This document shows, in pieces, positions 53,753 through 63,462 of a stretch of DNA of 64,000 nt. The translations under genes and the position numbers were made by a program. The DNA is from Lysobacter helvus. Its GTDB lineage: Bacteria; Pseudomonadota; Gammaproteobacteria; Xanthomonadales; Xanthomonadaceae. The stretch covers positions 124,001 to 188,000 of the forward strand of contig NZ_AP024546.1 in NCBI RefSeq assembly GCF_018406645.1, written 5' to 3'. The notes beneath the pieces are model-generated. The model searched no databases. It saw nothing but the letters and a program-made list of their open reading frames with translations, and was not told where the DNA came from. Every line of letters begins with the position of its first letter. Within the stretch, counting starts at the first letter, position 1.

Positions 53753-54300
53753 CAGGGCAAGTACTTCGCCGGCAACGCCACGCCCTCGCCTTCCGCTTCC
53801 CACATCAGCGACACGATCCACCACCGCTGGCCGTCGAACATCAGCTGCAGCGTGTTGATGCCACGCATCCTGTGCTTGTCCTTTTCGGTCACGCCTTCGT
53901 ACGTGCTCCACACGTGCGCGATGTCGCCGAACTGTTCGACGGTGCGCTTGAGCTCGCGTTCGTGGAAGCCCTTTTCCAGCAGGATCGGGCCCGAGCTGGC
54001 GACGTAGTCGTTGACCGTGAGCAGGCGGATGCCGACCACGTCGCGCGTCTTGCCGCCCACCGCCATCATCCGGCCGCCGGGGATGAAGAGCGACCGCATG
54101 CGGTTCCAGTCGCGCGCCTGGCCCGGCGGGCCGGAGATCACGTCGTACAGCGCCGCGATGATGCCGTCGATGCTCTTCACGTCCTCGGCCTTCGCCGCCG
54201 GCACGGGCGTGGCGACGGGATGCGGCGGACGCTCCACCTTGGCCTGCGCGAACGCGGGCACGGACGACACGGCGAGCACGACGGTGAGCAACAGGCGCAT
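53752..54300 (-). CDS. Secreted SnoaL-like (NTF2-fold) protein
   Basis: 182 residues from ATG 54300. Sec signal peptide ending PAFAQA. The rest looks like an NTF2/SnoaL cone: IIAALYDVISGP, WNRMRSLFIPGGRMM, HERELKRTVEQFGDIAHVWSTYEGV, INTLQLMFDGQRWWIVSLMWE. Such periplasmic proteins are often of unknown function. First chromosomal gene after the island. Confidence 0.75.
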   Translation of the reverse strand: MRLLLTVVLAVSSVPAFAQAKVERPPHPVATPVPAAKAEDVKSIDGIIAALYDVISGPPGQARDWNRMRSLFIPGGRMMAVGGKTRDVVGIRLLTVNDYVASSGPILLEKGFHERELKRTVEQFGDIAHVWSTYEGVTEKDKHRMRGINTLQLMFDGQRWWIVSLMWEAEGEGVALPAKYLP

Positions 54301-54453
54301 GGCATTTCCCCCGGGATGAGGGCGACACCATAAGCAGCCGTACCGCCGCCTGGCTACACGACTTCCGTCATGCCCGCGTCGGAGGGCGGGCGTAGCATCG
54401 GTCGTGGCGCCGCAACGGCGCCGCTTTTCTCCCACCCCCACGGAGGAACACCG

Positions 54454-55284
54454 ATGAGCACGGTCACCACGCAAGACGGCGTCGAAATCTTCTACAAGGA
54501 CTGGGGCCCGAAGACGGCCCAACCGATCGCGTTCCACCACGGCTGGCCGCTGTCGAGCGACGACTGGGATGCGCAGCTGCTGTTCTTCCTCAAGGAAGGG
54601 TTTCGCGTCATCGCGCACGACCGGCGCGGCCACGGGCGTTCCAGCCAGGTGAGCGAAGGGCACGACGTCGACCATTACGCCGCCGATGCCGCCGCGGTGA
54701 TGGAGCACCTCGACCTGCGCAACGCGGTGCACGTCGGGCATTCGACCGGTGGTGGCGAAGTCGCGCGCTACGTGGCGCGACACGGCAAGGGCCGCGTGGC
54801 GAAGGCGGTGCTGATCAGCGCCGTGCCGCCGATCATGGTCAAGTCCGCCAGCAATCCGGGCGGCCTGCCGATCGAAGTGTTCGATGGCCTGCGCGCCGGG
54901 CTCGCCGCCAATCGCGCGCAGTTCTTCCGCGACGTCCCGTCGGGGCCGTTCTACGGGTACAACCGGCCCGGCGCGAAGGCGTCCGAAGGCGTCATCGCCA
55001 ACTGGTGGCGCCAGGGGATGATGGGTAGCGCGAAGGCGCATTACGAAGGCATCAAGGCCTTCTCCGAAACCGACTTCAACGACGACCTCAAGGCCATCGA
55101 AGTGCCTACGTTGTTCATGCACGGCGACGACGACCAGGTGGTGCCGATCGACGATGCGAGCAAGCTCGCCGTGAAACTGGTGAAGAACGGCACGCTGAAG
55201 GTCTATCCGGGCTTCCCGCATGGCATGTGCACCACGCACGCCGAGGTGATCAATCCGGACCTGCTGGCCTTCATCAAGGGCTGA
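54454..55284 (+). CDS. Alpha/beta hydrolase (cofactor-free chloroperoxidase/arylesterase type)
   Basis: 276 residues, with GGAGG before ATG. Catalytic triad: Ser in [10 protein letters not shown] (about 98), Asp in [10 protein letters not shown] (about 229) and His in GFPHGM (about 258). The conserved [27 protein letters not shown] and DRRGHGRS segments place it with non-heme chloroperoxidase-like perhydrolases. True substrates are usually esters. Confidence 0.9.
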   Translation: MSTVTTQDGVEIFYKDWGPKTAQPIAFHHGWPLSSDDWDAQLLFFLKEGFRVIAHDRRGHGRSSQVSEGHDVDHYAADAAAVMEHLDLRNAVHVGHSTGGGEVARYVARHGKGRVAKAVLISAVPPIMVKSASNPGGLPIEVFDGLRAGLAANRAQFFRDVPSGPFYGYNRPGAKASEGVIANWWRQGMMGSAKAHYEGIKAFSETDFNDDLKAIEVPTLFMHGDDDQVVPIDDASKLAVKLVKNGTLKVYPGFPHGMCTTHAEVINPDLLAFIKG

Positions 55285-55356
55285 CCCGCCCGCCGCGATT
55301 AAACCGCCACGGCTGCCCGCGCATCACAACGCGTCGATGCCCTTCGGAGTGTTCGC

Positions 55357-56274
55357 ATGCGCTTGCTGCCGTGGTGTTCGCTGGTGTGCCTGGGTGTGTT
55401 GATGCCTGCGATTGCGCAGACGCAATCCGTGGCGGCCACGCCGCCGCCGGCCGTCACGGCGGCGCCCGTCGCCACGCTGACGCTGGAGCCGTTCCGTCGC
55501 TCCGTGGCCGTGCGCGTCGACGCGAACGGGACGAAGGGCCTGTTCGCGTTCGATACCGCCGGCGGGCATTCCATCGCCTCGCCGGAATTCGCGGCCGCGG
55601 CCGGCTGCAAACCCTGGGGCGAACTCGGCGGCTTCACGATGACCGGCACGAAGCTCGCGATGCCGCGCTGCGACGGCCTGCAGTTCGACGTCGACGGACA
55701 TCGGCTCACGGCGCCGGTGGCCGGCGTGATGCAGGTGGCGCCGCTGATCGCGAAGGATGCCCCGCCGATCGCGGGTCTGCTGGCGCTGGATGTGTTCGCG
55801 GGCCAGACCATCACGATCGATTTCGCCGGCGGCAAGCTCTACATCGAATCGCCTGCCAGCGCCGCGCAACGCATCGTCGGTGCGCGCGAGTTGCCGGTGC
55901 GCCTCTCGCACGAAGTGCAAGGCCTCGCGCTGGCCGTCAACCTGGAAGTGCCGACGCCGCAAGGCATCGCGCGCTTCGAACTCGATAGCGGCAACGGTGG
56001 CACGCTGCTCGTGTCGCGTGCCTACGCCAAATTGTTCGGCCTGGATCCGCAGGCGAAGGCGCCGACGCCCGGCACCATCCCGATCGCACCGGGCATCGCG
56101 GCGAAGGGGCTGGTGTTCGTCACCGACATGAACATCGACGGCAACCTCGGCATGCCCTTCCTCAAGGACTGGATCGTCACGCTGGACCTGGCCGCGGGCC
56201 GGATGTGGCTGCAGCCCACGCGCGCAACGCCGCCACCTGAGATGGGCGTACCACCGGCGTTGCCCGCGAAGTAG
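55357..56274 (+). CDS. Retropepsin-like aspartyl protease, secreted
   Basis: 305 residues with a signal peptide (to about AIAQ). Two half-domains are each marked by an Asp motif: LFAFDTAGGHS (about residue 65) and FELDSGNGGTLL (about residue 209), so it may work as a single-chain two-Asp enzyme or a degenerate one. FLKDWIVTLDLAAGRMWLQP at the end is typical of this gag-asp family. Confidence 0.78.
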   Translation: MRLLPWCSLVCLGVLMPAIAQTQSVAATPPPAVTAAPVATLTLEPFRRSVAVRVDANGTKGLFAFDTAGGHSIASPEFAAAAGCKPWGELGGFTMTGTKLAMPRCDGLQFDVDGHRLTAPVAGVMQVAPLIAKDAPPIAGLLALDVFAGQTITIDFAGGKLYIESPASAAQRIVGARELPVRLSHEVQGLALAVNLEVPTPQGIARFELDSGNGGTLLVSRAYAKLFGLDPQAKAPTPGTIPIAPGIAAKGLVFVTDMNIDGNLGMPFLKDWIVTLDLAAGRMWLQPTRATPPPEMGVPPALPAK

Positions 56275-56287
56275 CGCGACGCGCGCG

Positions 56288-56773
56288 TCAGGCCGCCGCT
56301 TTCGCCGCCGACGACGGCAGCGCGTGCCCCGTCTCGAGCAACGTCTTGAGGTTCGACAACACCGTCGGCCAGCCACCGGACACGCCGGCCAGCATCTTCG
56401 GATCGCGCGCGAGGTCGTCGTGCGTGACGGTCAGGCGGACCAGGGCATCGGACAGCGCTTCGATGTCGAAGGACACGCGCGAGTGCTTGCCCGCATCGTC
56501 GATCTCCTCGGGCCGGGCCCAGCTCATCACGAGCCGGCGCGGCGGATCGGATTCGATGACGTTGCCGGCGATGTCGACGGTGTCCATGTCGTCGGCGCGG
56601 CGATGCGCCCAGCGCGATCCGGGCTGCCAATCGTCCGAGACATTGACGCGTGCACAGCCGCGCACCGGATCCACCCAGTACTGGCGTGCCATGTCGGGAT
56701 CCACCAGCGCTTTCCAGACTTTCTCGGGCGTGGTGGCGATGTAGGTCACGTAGACGAAGTCGGGCTTGTTCAT
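56288..56773 (-). CDS. SRPBCC (AHSA1-type) domain protein
   Basis: 161 residues from ATG 56773, overlapping the ArsR stop (ATGA). Typical AHSA1 start (VYVTYIATTPEKVWKALVDPDMARQYW) and GGWPTVLSNLKTLLETG end. In this very common pairing the ArsR regulator controls the lipid- or ligand-binding SRPBCC protein. Ligand unknown. Confidence 0.88.
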   Translation of the reverse strand: MNKPDFVYVTYIATTPEKVWKALVDPDMARQYWVDPVRGCARVNVSDDWQPGSRWAHRRADDMDTVDIAGNVIESDPPRRLVMSWARPEEIDDAGKHSRVSFDIEALSDALVRLTVTHDDLARDPKMLAGVSGGWPTVLSNLKTLLETGHALPSSAAKAAA

Positions 56774-57141
56774 TCGGTCTCTCCTTCGAGTTTCTGCTTC
56801 AGCGCGCGCAGCGCGGCGAGGCGGCCATGTTCGAATTTCCCGATCCAGCGCGCGTGGATCTCGTGCAGCGGAACGGGGTTGAGGTAGTGCAGCTTTTCGC
56901 GCCCCTGCCAGAACACGGCGACGAGGTTGGCGTCTTCGAGCACCTTCAGGTGTTGCGTGGCGGCCTGCCGGGTCATGTCCATCTGCTCGCACAACGCGCC
57001 GAGGGTCTGGCCGTTCTCGCGGTGCAGCAAATCGAGCAGGCGCCGCCGGCCGGGATCGGCCAGGGCCTTGAACACCTTGTCGAGATCGGAAGGCAGCGGA
57101 TCGGTTCCTGTTCTGGCGTGGCGCGGATGATATGCAGGCAT
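56770..57141 (-). CDS. ArsR-family regulator
   Basis: 123 residues; winged helix with FKALADPGRRRLLDLLHRENGQTLGALCEQMDMTRQAATQHLKVLEDANLV. No ArsR metal-site cysteine pair, so it is likely not a metal sensor. Coupled to the SRPBCC gene by a four-base overlap. Confidence 0.9.
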   Translation of the reverse strand: MPAYHPRHARTGTDPLPSDLDKVFKALADPGRRRLLDLLHRENGQTLGALCEQMDMTRQAATQHLKVLEDANLVAVFWQGREKLHYLNPVPLHEIHARWIGKFEHGRLAALRALKQKLEGETE

Positions 57142-57205
57142 TTACTTGCATGTCAACCACAACGGTTCCCTGCGCGAAGCCCGTCGGTGCGGGCCAATCG
57201 CCGCG

Positions 57206-58216
57206 TCAGAGCATCATCGGCACGCTGCGCGCAGGCGCGGACGCAGGGCGTTCCCCGCGCAGCCAGAACGCTTCGAGGAACGGACGCAGCACGTCGAGCG
57301 ACGTGGAGGCGCCCCGCCGGCCGGGGAACCGTTCGAGGTTGCGCGCCTGCATCGCCAGCATGCGCCGGTCCTGTTCGCCCACCCGGCGCAGGAACGGCCA
57401 CACGAACCAGCGCACCGCCCACGCCGGCGCCCAGCGGTTCTCGACGTGCAACGTTGCGACCACGTCGGTCTGGCGCGCATTGCGCGGCGTGAAGTGCAGG
57501 GTGATGCGCACGATGGCGCCGTCGCGATAGCGGTACGCGATCTGCGCGCTGCCAGGCGGGGCGAAGTGCACGTGCTCGCTGGTGCGCGGCGACTCGAACA
57601 GGCGGTACAACAACCCCGACTGCGCCACCTGCCCGCTGTATTCGACCGACAAGCCCTCCCCGTCCGCGCGCACGGTGGCCGTCGCGGGCGCGCGCGCACC
57701 GCCACGCACCAGCCCGGCATGGATCGAATGCGTGTGCATCGGATCCATGAAGTTCTCCATCGCATCGACGACGTGCGCGTCCCACGTGGTGCGCCACAGG
57801 AAGCGACGATGCGCGGGATCGAGGGCCTGCACGAACGCACCCGGCATCGCGTCGCCTTCGTCGCCCGGACGCAGCCACACGATGCCGTCGTGCTCGTGCG
57901 TGGCGAATGCGCGGGCGCGCACGGCGGGCAACGCAACGTCGTCCGGCAGGCCGGGGATGCGCTGCACCGCGCCGTCGGCGCCGAACGTCCAGCCGTGGTA
58001 CGGGCACGCGATGCCCTGCGCGGTGCGGCACCCGGCCGACAAGGGCGCGTGGCGATGCGGGCAGCGATCCTCGAGGGCGTAGACGCGGCCATCGTCCGAG
58101 CGCGCGAGGACGATCGGCAGGTCGAGCACGGTGATCGCGTGCGGCGCCTTGCGCACATCGCGGCTGCGCGCCACGGCATACCAGTGCGAGAACAATGCGG
58201 GGTGCCAGTCGCCCAT
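57206..58216 (-). CDS. Rieske non-heme iron oxygenase
   Basis: 336 residues. Rieske [2Fe-2S] ligands CPHRH and CPYHGW (C-x-H-x16-17-C-x2-H, about residues 52-75). The mononuclear iron site appears as ENFMDPMHTHSIH (about 155-167). The layout fits the vanillate-demethylase/cholesterol-7-desaturase branch. Last gene of the six-gene operon, 9 bp after the GNAT-like gene; it probably oxidises the pathway product. Confidence 0.87.
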   Translation of the reverse strand: MGDWHPALFSHWYAVARSRDVRKAPHAITVLDLPIVLARSDDGRVYALEDRCPHRHAPLSAGCRTAQGIACPYHGWTFGADGAVQRIPGLPDDVALPAVRARAFATHEHDGIVWLRPGDEGDAMPGAFVQALDPAHRRFLWRTTWDAHVVDAMENFMDPMHTHSIHAGLVRGGARAPATATVRADGEGLSVEYSGQVAQSGLLYRLFESPRTSEHVHFAPPGSAQIAYRYRDGAIVRITLHFTPRNARQTDVVATLHVENRWAPAWAVRWFVWPFLRRVGEQDRRMLAMQARNLERFPGRRGASTSLDVLRPFLEAFWLRGERPASAPARSVPMML

Positions 58217-58225
58217 GGCCGGTCG

Positions 58226-59338
58226 TCAGAGTCTGTAGTGTTGCAGGAGGGGAACACCGATGCGCCGCGTCGCTTGCGACAGCAGCGCGACCGCGGCGCG
58301 CGAACGCCGCGGAAGATGGCGCACGTCGAATGCACCGTATTCGATCGCGGGGATCCCGCCGCGCGAGCGCTTGAAGCCCGCTGCGCCCGCGCTGAAGTTG
58401 AGGCGTTCGCCAGTCTGCGCCACGCGTTCGAACGCGAGCGCGGTGAGCAGGCGATACAGGCCGAGCGATTGCGGCTGCTGCGTGTCGTACCCCACGATCG
58501 GGGCGCTCACGGTGCCGGCGCGGCGGAACAGGCCGACGATGCACGCCAGGTCGCCGGCGTCGTTGCGGAAGCCATGGAATTCGAGCAGGCCCGCGCGGTG
58601 CCACGCGCGCAGGAAGGCTTCGGTATACATCGGGTTGAACCGCGAATACTTGTCCAGGTACAGCTGTGCATACAACTGCGCGATGCGCGCGTAGTCGCGC
58701 TCGCCGATCCCGTCGTCGTGCGCGCGATGCAGCGCGGTCTTCGCGAGCAGGGCGAAGTCGCGCTTCATGTCGCGGTGGCGCGCCACAAGCGCGGGCACGT
58801 CGCGATACAGGTACACCTGCCGGCTGGCGACCAGCGTGCTGCCCGCGCGTTCGAGCGCCTGCAACCAGTCGGCGTTGTCGATCGCGTTCAACGAGCGCAT
58901 CCACAGCGCATGACCGGGCCAGCGGTCGCGGGCCTCGTCCATGGCGCGCGGCAGGTCGACGCCTGCCACCGGCGCGTGCAGGTCGGTGGACAGCAGCCAG
59001 TGGTCGAGCACGACGACGCGATCCACGCCCGCGCGCGCCAGCCATGCTTCCACGCCACGCAACAGGCCGCCGACCGGCGCGCCGAGCCACCCGGGCAGCG
59101 TGCGCGCAGCTTCCTCGCGGCCGCAGCGCGCCCAAGCGGTGGTCGGCGAACAGGTCCAGGCGGCGTCGGCCCCGGGTTCGCACACCAGCACGGGAAGTCG
59201 TGCATCGCCTGCGCCGATCGCTTGCATTCGACCGGGCACGTTGGGGATGAAGCGCGCGAGCGCGTCAGCCGGATGCAGGCGCGCGAAGTCCGCGCCATCG
59301 AGCGCGCCGGCGGGTGTCGCTGCGATGCGCGCGTTCAT
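58226..59338 (-). CDS. GNAT/FemAB-like acyltransferase
   Basis: 370 residues from ATG 59338, which overlaps the ATP-grasp stop (ATGA). The C-terminal half shows a GNAT-like layout: ARIAQLYAQLYLDKYSRFNPMYTEAFLRAWHRAG, LACIVGLFRRAG, GLYRLLTALAFERVAQTGERLNFSAGAAGFKRSRG. The last block resembles FemAB/DUF482-type amino-acyl transferases. Within the operon it may join an acyl chain to an amine. Confidence 0.68.
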   Translation of the reverse strand: MNARIAATPAGALDGADFARLHPADALARFIPNVPGRMQAIGAGDARLPVLVCEPGADAAWTCSPTTAWARCGREEAARTLPGWLGAPVGGLLRGVEAWLARAGVDRVVVLDHWLLSTDLHAPVAGVDLPRAMDEARDRWPGHALWMRSLNAIDNADWLQALERAGSTLVASRQVYLYRDVPALVARHRDMKRDFALLAKTALHRAHDDGIGERDYARIAQLYAQLYLDKYSRFNPMYTEAFLRAWHRAGLLEFHGFRNDAGDLACIVGLFRRAGTVSAPIVGYDTQQPQSLGLYRLLTALAFERVAQTGERLNFSAGAAGFKRSRGGIPAIEYGAFDVRHLPRRSRAAVALLSQATRRIGVPLLQHYRL

Positions 59339-60492
59339 GCGTCCGGCAGGGGCTCGCCGTCCCATTCGATGTCCTGCGTCGCCGCCTCGCGCAAGGTGTT
59401 GCCCGAACGCCACGCGGACCATGCATAGGCGGCCAGGTCGGCGATGGCGCCCGCCAGCGGCGCGCGATCGCCGGCGACGCCGATGACGTCGCGCGCGCGC
59501 CTCCAGTCCTGTCGCCATTCGCCCATGCGACCCGTGCGCAAGGCACGCGCCCCGCCCGCGCCGAGCATGATGGCGGCGAGCATGCGCGGCGATGCTTCCG
59601 CCGGCTCGACGCAGGCATCGCCCTGCCCGCACAACGCGTCCGGCAGCGCATCGTCCGGCGCGAACAGGTGCACGCCGCTCACGGCGCGCGGATTGCATTC
59701 GAGCACCGTCGCGGTGCCGTCGGCGCCTTCGATCCAGTCGAAGGCGATCTGCCCGGTGTAACCGATCTTCCGCACGAAGGTTTCGACGAAGCCGCGGATC
59801 GCTTCCGATCGGTGGGGGGCGAAGTAGTAGCTCGAACTCGCACCGAGCCGATGCTTCGGCCGGTAACACGCGTGCGCCAGCAGCCGGCCTGCGTGCGCGA
59901 CGCTGTAGGAGCAGGCTTCCGTCCCTGCATGGAAGCGCTGCACGACCCACGCCCCGGCTTGCGCCAGCGGCGGCGCATCCTCGGGCATGCCGTGCGGATG
60001 CAGGCGCACGTGGACGCCGAAGCGCGAGTACTCCGGCTTCAGCACCACCGGCGCGCCCTTCGCCCATTCGCGGGCCTGTTCGATCGAATGCACGCGCGCG
60101 CTGTCCGGCACGTGCGCGCCGCAGTGCTGCGCCAGGCCGAGGAACGTCCACTTGCTGTGCAGCGCGCGCAGTTGCTCGAATCCATCCACGGCGTATTGCG
60201 TGCCCGCCGGCAGCGCATCGCGATGGCGCGAAAGATGGAAGGCTTCCTCGCAGGTCGGCACCACCAGGTCGATCCGGTGCTGGTCGATGGCGGCGCGCAA
60301 GCCCGTGACGAACCCTGTCGGTGCATGGCGCGGCGAGGCCAGGCGCACGCTCGCGTGCACGGCGCGCGAGAACGCGGACAAGCGGCACGGGATGGAATCG
60401 CCGACCACCACGCGCCAGCCCTGGCGGTGGAAGCGGCGCGCATGGTCGAGCGCGACCGGCGCGCGCCCGCCGAGGATCAACACGCTACGCAT
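59335..60492 (-). CDS. ATP-grasp carboxylate-amine ligase-like protein
   Basis: 385 residues from ATG 60492. Fold signs: N-terminal SVLILGGRAPVALDHARRF, mid-domain Lys in APVVLKPEYSRFG, QRFHAGTEACSYSV, and the metal-binding FDWIEGADGTATVLECNPRAVSG. It should form an amide or ester from a carboxylate and ATP. It overlaps the metallo-hydrolase gene by 8 bp and the GNAT-like gene by 4 bp. Confidence 0.82.
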   Translation of the reverse strand: MRSVLILGGRAPVALDHARRFHRQGWRVVVGDSIPCRLSAFSRAVHASVRLASPRHAPTGFVTGLRAAIDQHRIDLVVPTCEEAFHLSRHRDALPAGTQYAVDGFEQLRALHSKWTFLGLAQHCGAHVPDSARVHSIEQAREWAKGAPVVLKPEYSRFGVHVRLHPHGMPEDAPPLAQAGAWVVQRFHAGTEACSYSVAHAGRLLAHACYRPKHRLGASSSYYFAPHRSEAIRGFVETFVRKIGYTGQIAFDWIEGADGTATVLECNPRAVSGVHLFAPDDALPDALCGQGDACVEPAEASPRMLAAIMLGAGGARALRTGRMGEWRQDWRRARDVIGVAGDRAPLAGAIADLAAYAWSAWRSGNTLREAATQDIEWDGEPLPDA

Positions 60493-61324
60493 GGGCGAGG
60501 CCCTCGCCCGCGGGACGCCATTCCCTGCAGTGCGCCGGGACGAGGCGCACGTGCGGCGCTTCGCGATGCAGCGCATGCAGGTGCGCGAGCGTCGTGCGAT
60601 AGGCGTCGGTGTCGCCGAGCCAGCCGGTGACCGCGGCCGGCGGCGGAATGCCCGCGCGGATCGCGTGGCTCGACCAGCTCGCGTCGGCGACGAGGAAGAC
60701 GAGCCCGTCCGCATCGCGGAACAACAGGCCGTAATGCCCGGGCGCATGGCCCGGCAGGGGAATCGCGAGCAGGCTGCCGTCGTCGAACAGGTCGCGCGCC
60801 ACGCCGAAGCGCGCGAACGGCCCCTCCAGCGCCACCGTGCGCCGATCTTCGAACGCTTCCATGCGCGCCTGCGTTGCGCTGTCGAACAACGCCGGCAACA
60901 CACCCTTGCGCAGCGCGCCGATGCGACCGCGCGCGCGCATCCAGTCGACCGCTTCGCGCGCGCAGGCGATGCGCGCCAGCGGGAAATCCGCGAGGCCGCC
61001 CACGTGGTCGCCGTGCAGGTGCGACACGACGACCCAGGCGATGTCCCCCGCCGCGATGCCATCGCGTGCGAGTTGCGCCACGAGGGATTCGCCCTCCTGC
61101 AGGCGCACCGGCGTCGCCCAGCGGTAGAGGCGCTCGGGGAAGCGCGCGGTCGCGGCGAAGAACGCATGCGCGTAACCGGTATCGAACAGGATCCTCCCGT
61201 GCACGGGGTGCCGGAGGGCAGCGACCAGCGCGGGAAACGCGCACGGCGCCAGGCGGCCCCCCTGCAGCGTCGCCAGTTCCGGGTGCATGCAATGGCCGGC
61301 TTCGTAGAGGCGCCACTCAAGCAT
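60485..61324 (-). CDS. Metallo-beta-lactamase-fold hydrolase
   Basis: 279 residues. Zinc motif VVSHLHGDHVGGL (about 101), downstream Asp in FLVADASW, His in PLPGHAPGH and PAHCREW. Close in layout to AHL-lactonase-like enzymes (ILFDTGY start), but in this operon a thioesterase- or lactonase-like step is just as possible. Overlaps both neighbours by 8 bp. Confidence 0.85.
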   Translation of the reverse strand: MLEWRLYEAGHCMHPELATLQGGRLAPCAFPALVAALRHPVHGRILFDTGYAHAFFAATARFPERLYRWATPVRLQEGESLVAQLARDGIAAGDIAWVVVSHLHGDHVGGLADFPLARIACAREAVDWMRARGRIGALRKGVLPALFDSATQARMEAFEDRRTVALEGPFARFGVARDLFDDGSLLAIPLPGHAPGHYGLLFRDADGLVFLVADASWSSHAIRAGIPPPAAVTGWLGDTDAYRTTLAHLHALHREAPHVRLVPAHCREWRPAGEGLAHA

Positions 61325-62306
61325 GCTGGCGCCTCCACCAGTGCGCGAACGACGCGATGCCCTCGGCGATCGACGTGCCAGGCGAATACGCGAGCTCGCG
61401 CCGCGCGCGCGCGATGTCGAGCGTCTGCGAGTAACCCAGCACGCCGACGCCATAGCGCGTGAGTCGCGGTTCGGGACACCCCGGACGCAGGCGTGCGATG
61501 CGTTCGGACACCGCCGCCAGCGGCACCGCCAGGCCGCGCGGGATCGCCACGCGGCGCACGCGCATGTCGAGCGCATCGAACAGCAGCGACACCAGGGTGC
61601 GCACTTCGATCGGATCCCCGTTGGTGATGTTGTACGCGCGCCCGTCGCCGGGCACGTCGGCATCGATCGCATCGGCGACGAGCGCGGCCACGTTGTCGAC
61701 GCAGGTGACATCCACGACCGCCCTGCCCCCGTGGATCAGCGGAAACCAGCCGCGCGCGGCCACCGCGAGCAAGCGCGGCAGGATCGCGTTGTCGCCCGGG
61801 CCGAACACCGCGCGCGGGCGCAGCACGATGGCGGGCAGGCCTTCGGCGGCGATCGCGCGCACCACTTGTTCCGACGCCCACTTGCTCTGCGCATAGGGCG
61901 TGATCCAGCGCGCGGGCGCGGCGAATTCCTCCCGCACCTCGTACTGGTCCTCGAATCGGAAGTAGATGCTCGGCGAGCCCAGGTGCACGAAGCGACGCAC
62001 GCCGGCGTCGAGGCTGGCGCGCGCGACGCGCTGCGTGGCCAGCACGTTCGCCCGCTGGAAGTCGGCGGACGCGCCCCACGGCGCCGACAGCGCGGCGGCG
62101 TGCACGACCGTGTCGCAGCCCGCGAGCAACGGCGCCATCGGGTCGCACGCCAGGTCGGCGATGCGCACGTCGACGCCGGGCGCCGGCCGCGGCAGCTTCG
62201 CCGCGTTGCGCCCGCTCGCGACCACCGCGTGACCACGCGCGCGCAACGCCGCGACGACGTGCGCACCGATGAACCCGCTGGCGCCGGTGACGAGGACGCG
62301 GGCCAT
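61317..62306 (-). CDS. NAD(P)-dependent epimerase/3-beta-HSD-like reductase
   Basis: 329 residues. Rossmann motif TGASGFIGAHVV, YAQSK (active Tyr/Lys, about 139-143), VLRPRAVFGPGDN, VDVTCVDNVAAL. It is similar in kind to OleD, which reduces beta-keto acids made by the thiolase-fold OleA. Its position right after the KAS III-like gene (ATGA overlap) supports reduction of a beta-keto product. Confidence 0.85.
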   Translation of the reverse strand: MARVLVTGASGFIGAHVVAALRARGHAVVASGRNAAKLPRPAPGVDVRIADLACDPMAPLLAGCDTVVHAAALSAPWGASADFQRANVLATQRVARASLDAGVRRFVHLGSPSIYFRFEDQYEVREEFAAPARWITPYAQSKWASEQVVRAIAAEGLPAIVLRPRAVFGPGDNAILPRLLAVAARGWFPLIHGGRAVVDVTCVDNVAALVADAIDADVPGDGRAYNITNGDPIEVRTLVSLLFDALDMRVRRVAIPRGLAVPLAAVSERIARLRPGCPEPRLTRYGVGVLGYSQTLDIARARRELAYSPGTSIAEGIASFAHWWRRQHA

Positions 62307-63319
62307 CAGTAGCGCAGCACCGCGCCGCCGAACGACAGGCCCGCACCGGAGCCGACCAGCGCCACGAGGTCGTCGCGCACGATGCGCCCGGCGTCGATCG
62401 CACGATGCAGGGCCGTCGGGATCGATGCGGCCATCTGGTTGCCGTGCGTGGACAGGATGCGCACCAGCCGGTCCTCGGGCAGGCGCAAGGCGTGTTGCAG
62501 GTGCGCGAGCGCCTTGTCGCTGGCCTGGTGCGGGACGAACGCATCGAGGTCATCGAGCGTGACGCCCGCGCGGCCGAACAAGCGCGCCAGGTAGCCCGGC
62601 AACAATTGCGCGGCGAGGCGATAGGTGGCCTTGCCCGCCATTTCGAAACGCGCGGCATCGCGATACGCGTCCATGTCGTCGGCCACGCGCAGGCGGGTGC
62701 CGCCGGCGCGCACGCGGCACAGCTCGGCGCCTTCCGAATAGGTTTCCATGTGCGCGGCGAGGAGCTGCGATCGCGAATCGGCCGGTGCGCGCGACACGAC
62801 CACCGCCGCGGCGCCGTCGCCGAACAGCGGCGCCGAATCCGGGTCGTCCCAGTTCAAGCCGGCCGATGCGATTTCGCTGGAGACGATCAACGCGCGCTCC
62901 AGGCGCCCGGCGGCCAGCATGCACGCCACCATGTCGAGCGCGGCGAGGAAGCTCAGGCAGGTCGCGTTGACGTCGAACGCGGCGATGCCGGTGCCTTCGA
63001 GGCCGAGGCGGCGATGCACGAACACCGCCGAACACGGGATCGCCTGCTCCATCACGCTGCAGGCCGAGACGACGAGGTCCAGGTCGCGGGCCTGCAGGCC
63101 CGCGCGGTCCAGCGCTTCGCGTGCGGCATGCGCGGCCATCGCCGAAGTGGTTTCGTCGGCGGTCGCATGGTGGCGATGGTCGATGCCGGTATGGCGTTGC
63201 GTCCAGCCGGCGGGCTTGCGCCAGCGGGCGTCGAATTCGGTGGACTCCACCCGGCGGCCCGGGGTGAACGTGCCCGTGCCGAGGATGCGGAGCGGGACGG
63301 GAAGCGATCGGGACGACAT
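62306..63319 (-). CDS. KAS III/thiolase-superfamily ketosynthase
   Basis: 337 residues from ATG 63319 (MSSRSLPVPL). Catalytic triad: Cys in NATCLSFLAA (about 119), His in VPHQASDKA (about 260), Asn in STHGNQMAAS (about 290). GSGAGLSFGGAVLRY is the family C-terminus. By family it condenses acyl thioesters, and it heads the six-gene operon. It is OleA- or FabH-like; it is not in the oleABCD layout, as no oleB or oleC is present. Confidence 0.87.
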   Translation of the reverse strand: MSSRSLPVPLRILGTGTFTPGRRVESTEFDARWRKPAGWTQRHTGIDHRHHATADETTSAMAAHAAREALDRAGLQARDLDLVVSACSVMEQAIPCSAVFVHRRLGLEGTGIAAFDVNATCLSFLAALDMVACMLAAGRLERALIVSSEIASAGLNWDDPDSAPLFGDGAAAVVVSRAPADSRSQLLAAHMETYSEGAELCRVRAGGTRLRVADDMDAYRDAARFEMAGKATYRLAAQLLPGYLARLFGRAGVTLDDLDAFVPHQASDKALAHLQHALRLPEDRLVRILSTHGNQMAASIPTALHRAIDAGRIVRDDLVALVGSGAGLSFGGAVLRY

Positions 63320-63462
63320 TGCACGCTCGCGTTGGAAGGGGCGCGGCGAGGGTGCGGACCCGGGGCGCGATGCGCAATGATGCAGCGCCACCGGCGCGAT
63401 GCGCGAGCCGGCGGGGATCAGGAAGCGATACGGGCGCAGGGATCACGCGGGGAGAGGGCGGG

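Noticed and set aside
59335-62658. An apparent 1107-residue minus-strand frame
   Set aside because: Only the last 385 codons (ATP-grasp) have family features; the rest is the shadow of the metallo-hydrolase and epimerase genes.
62306-63319. Calling the KAS III-like gene oleA
   Set aside because: The neighbouring genes do not include oleB or oleC and the later genes do not fit olefin synthesis, so only the family is named.
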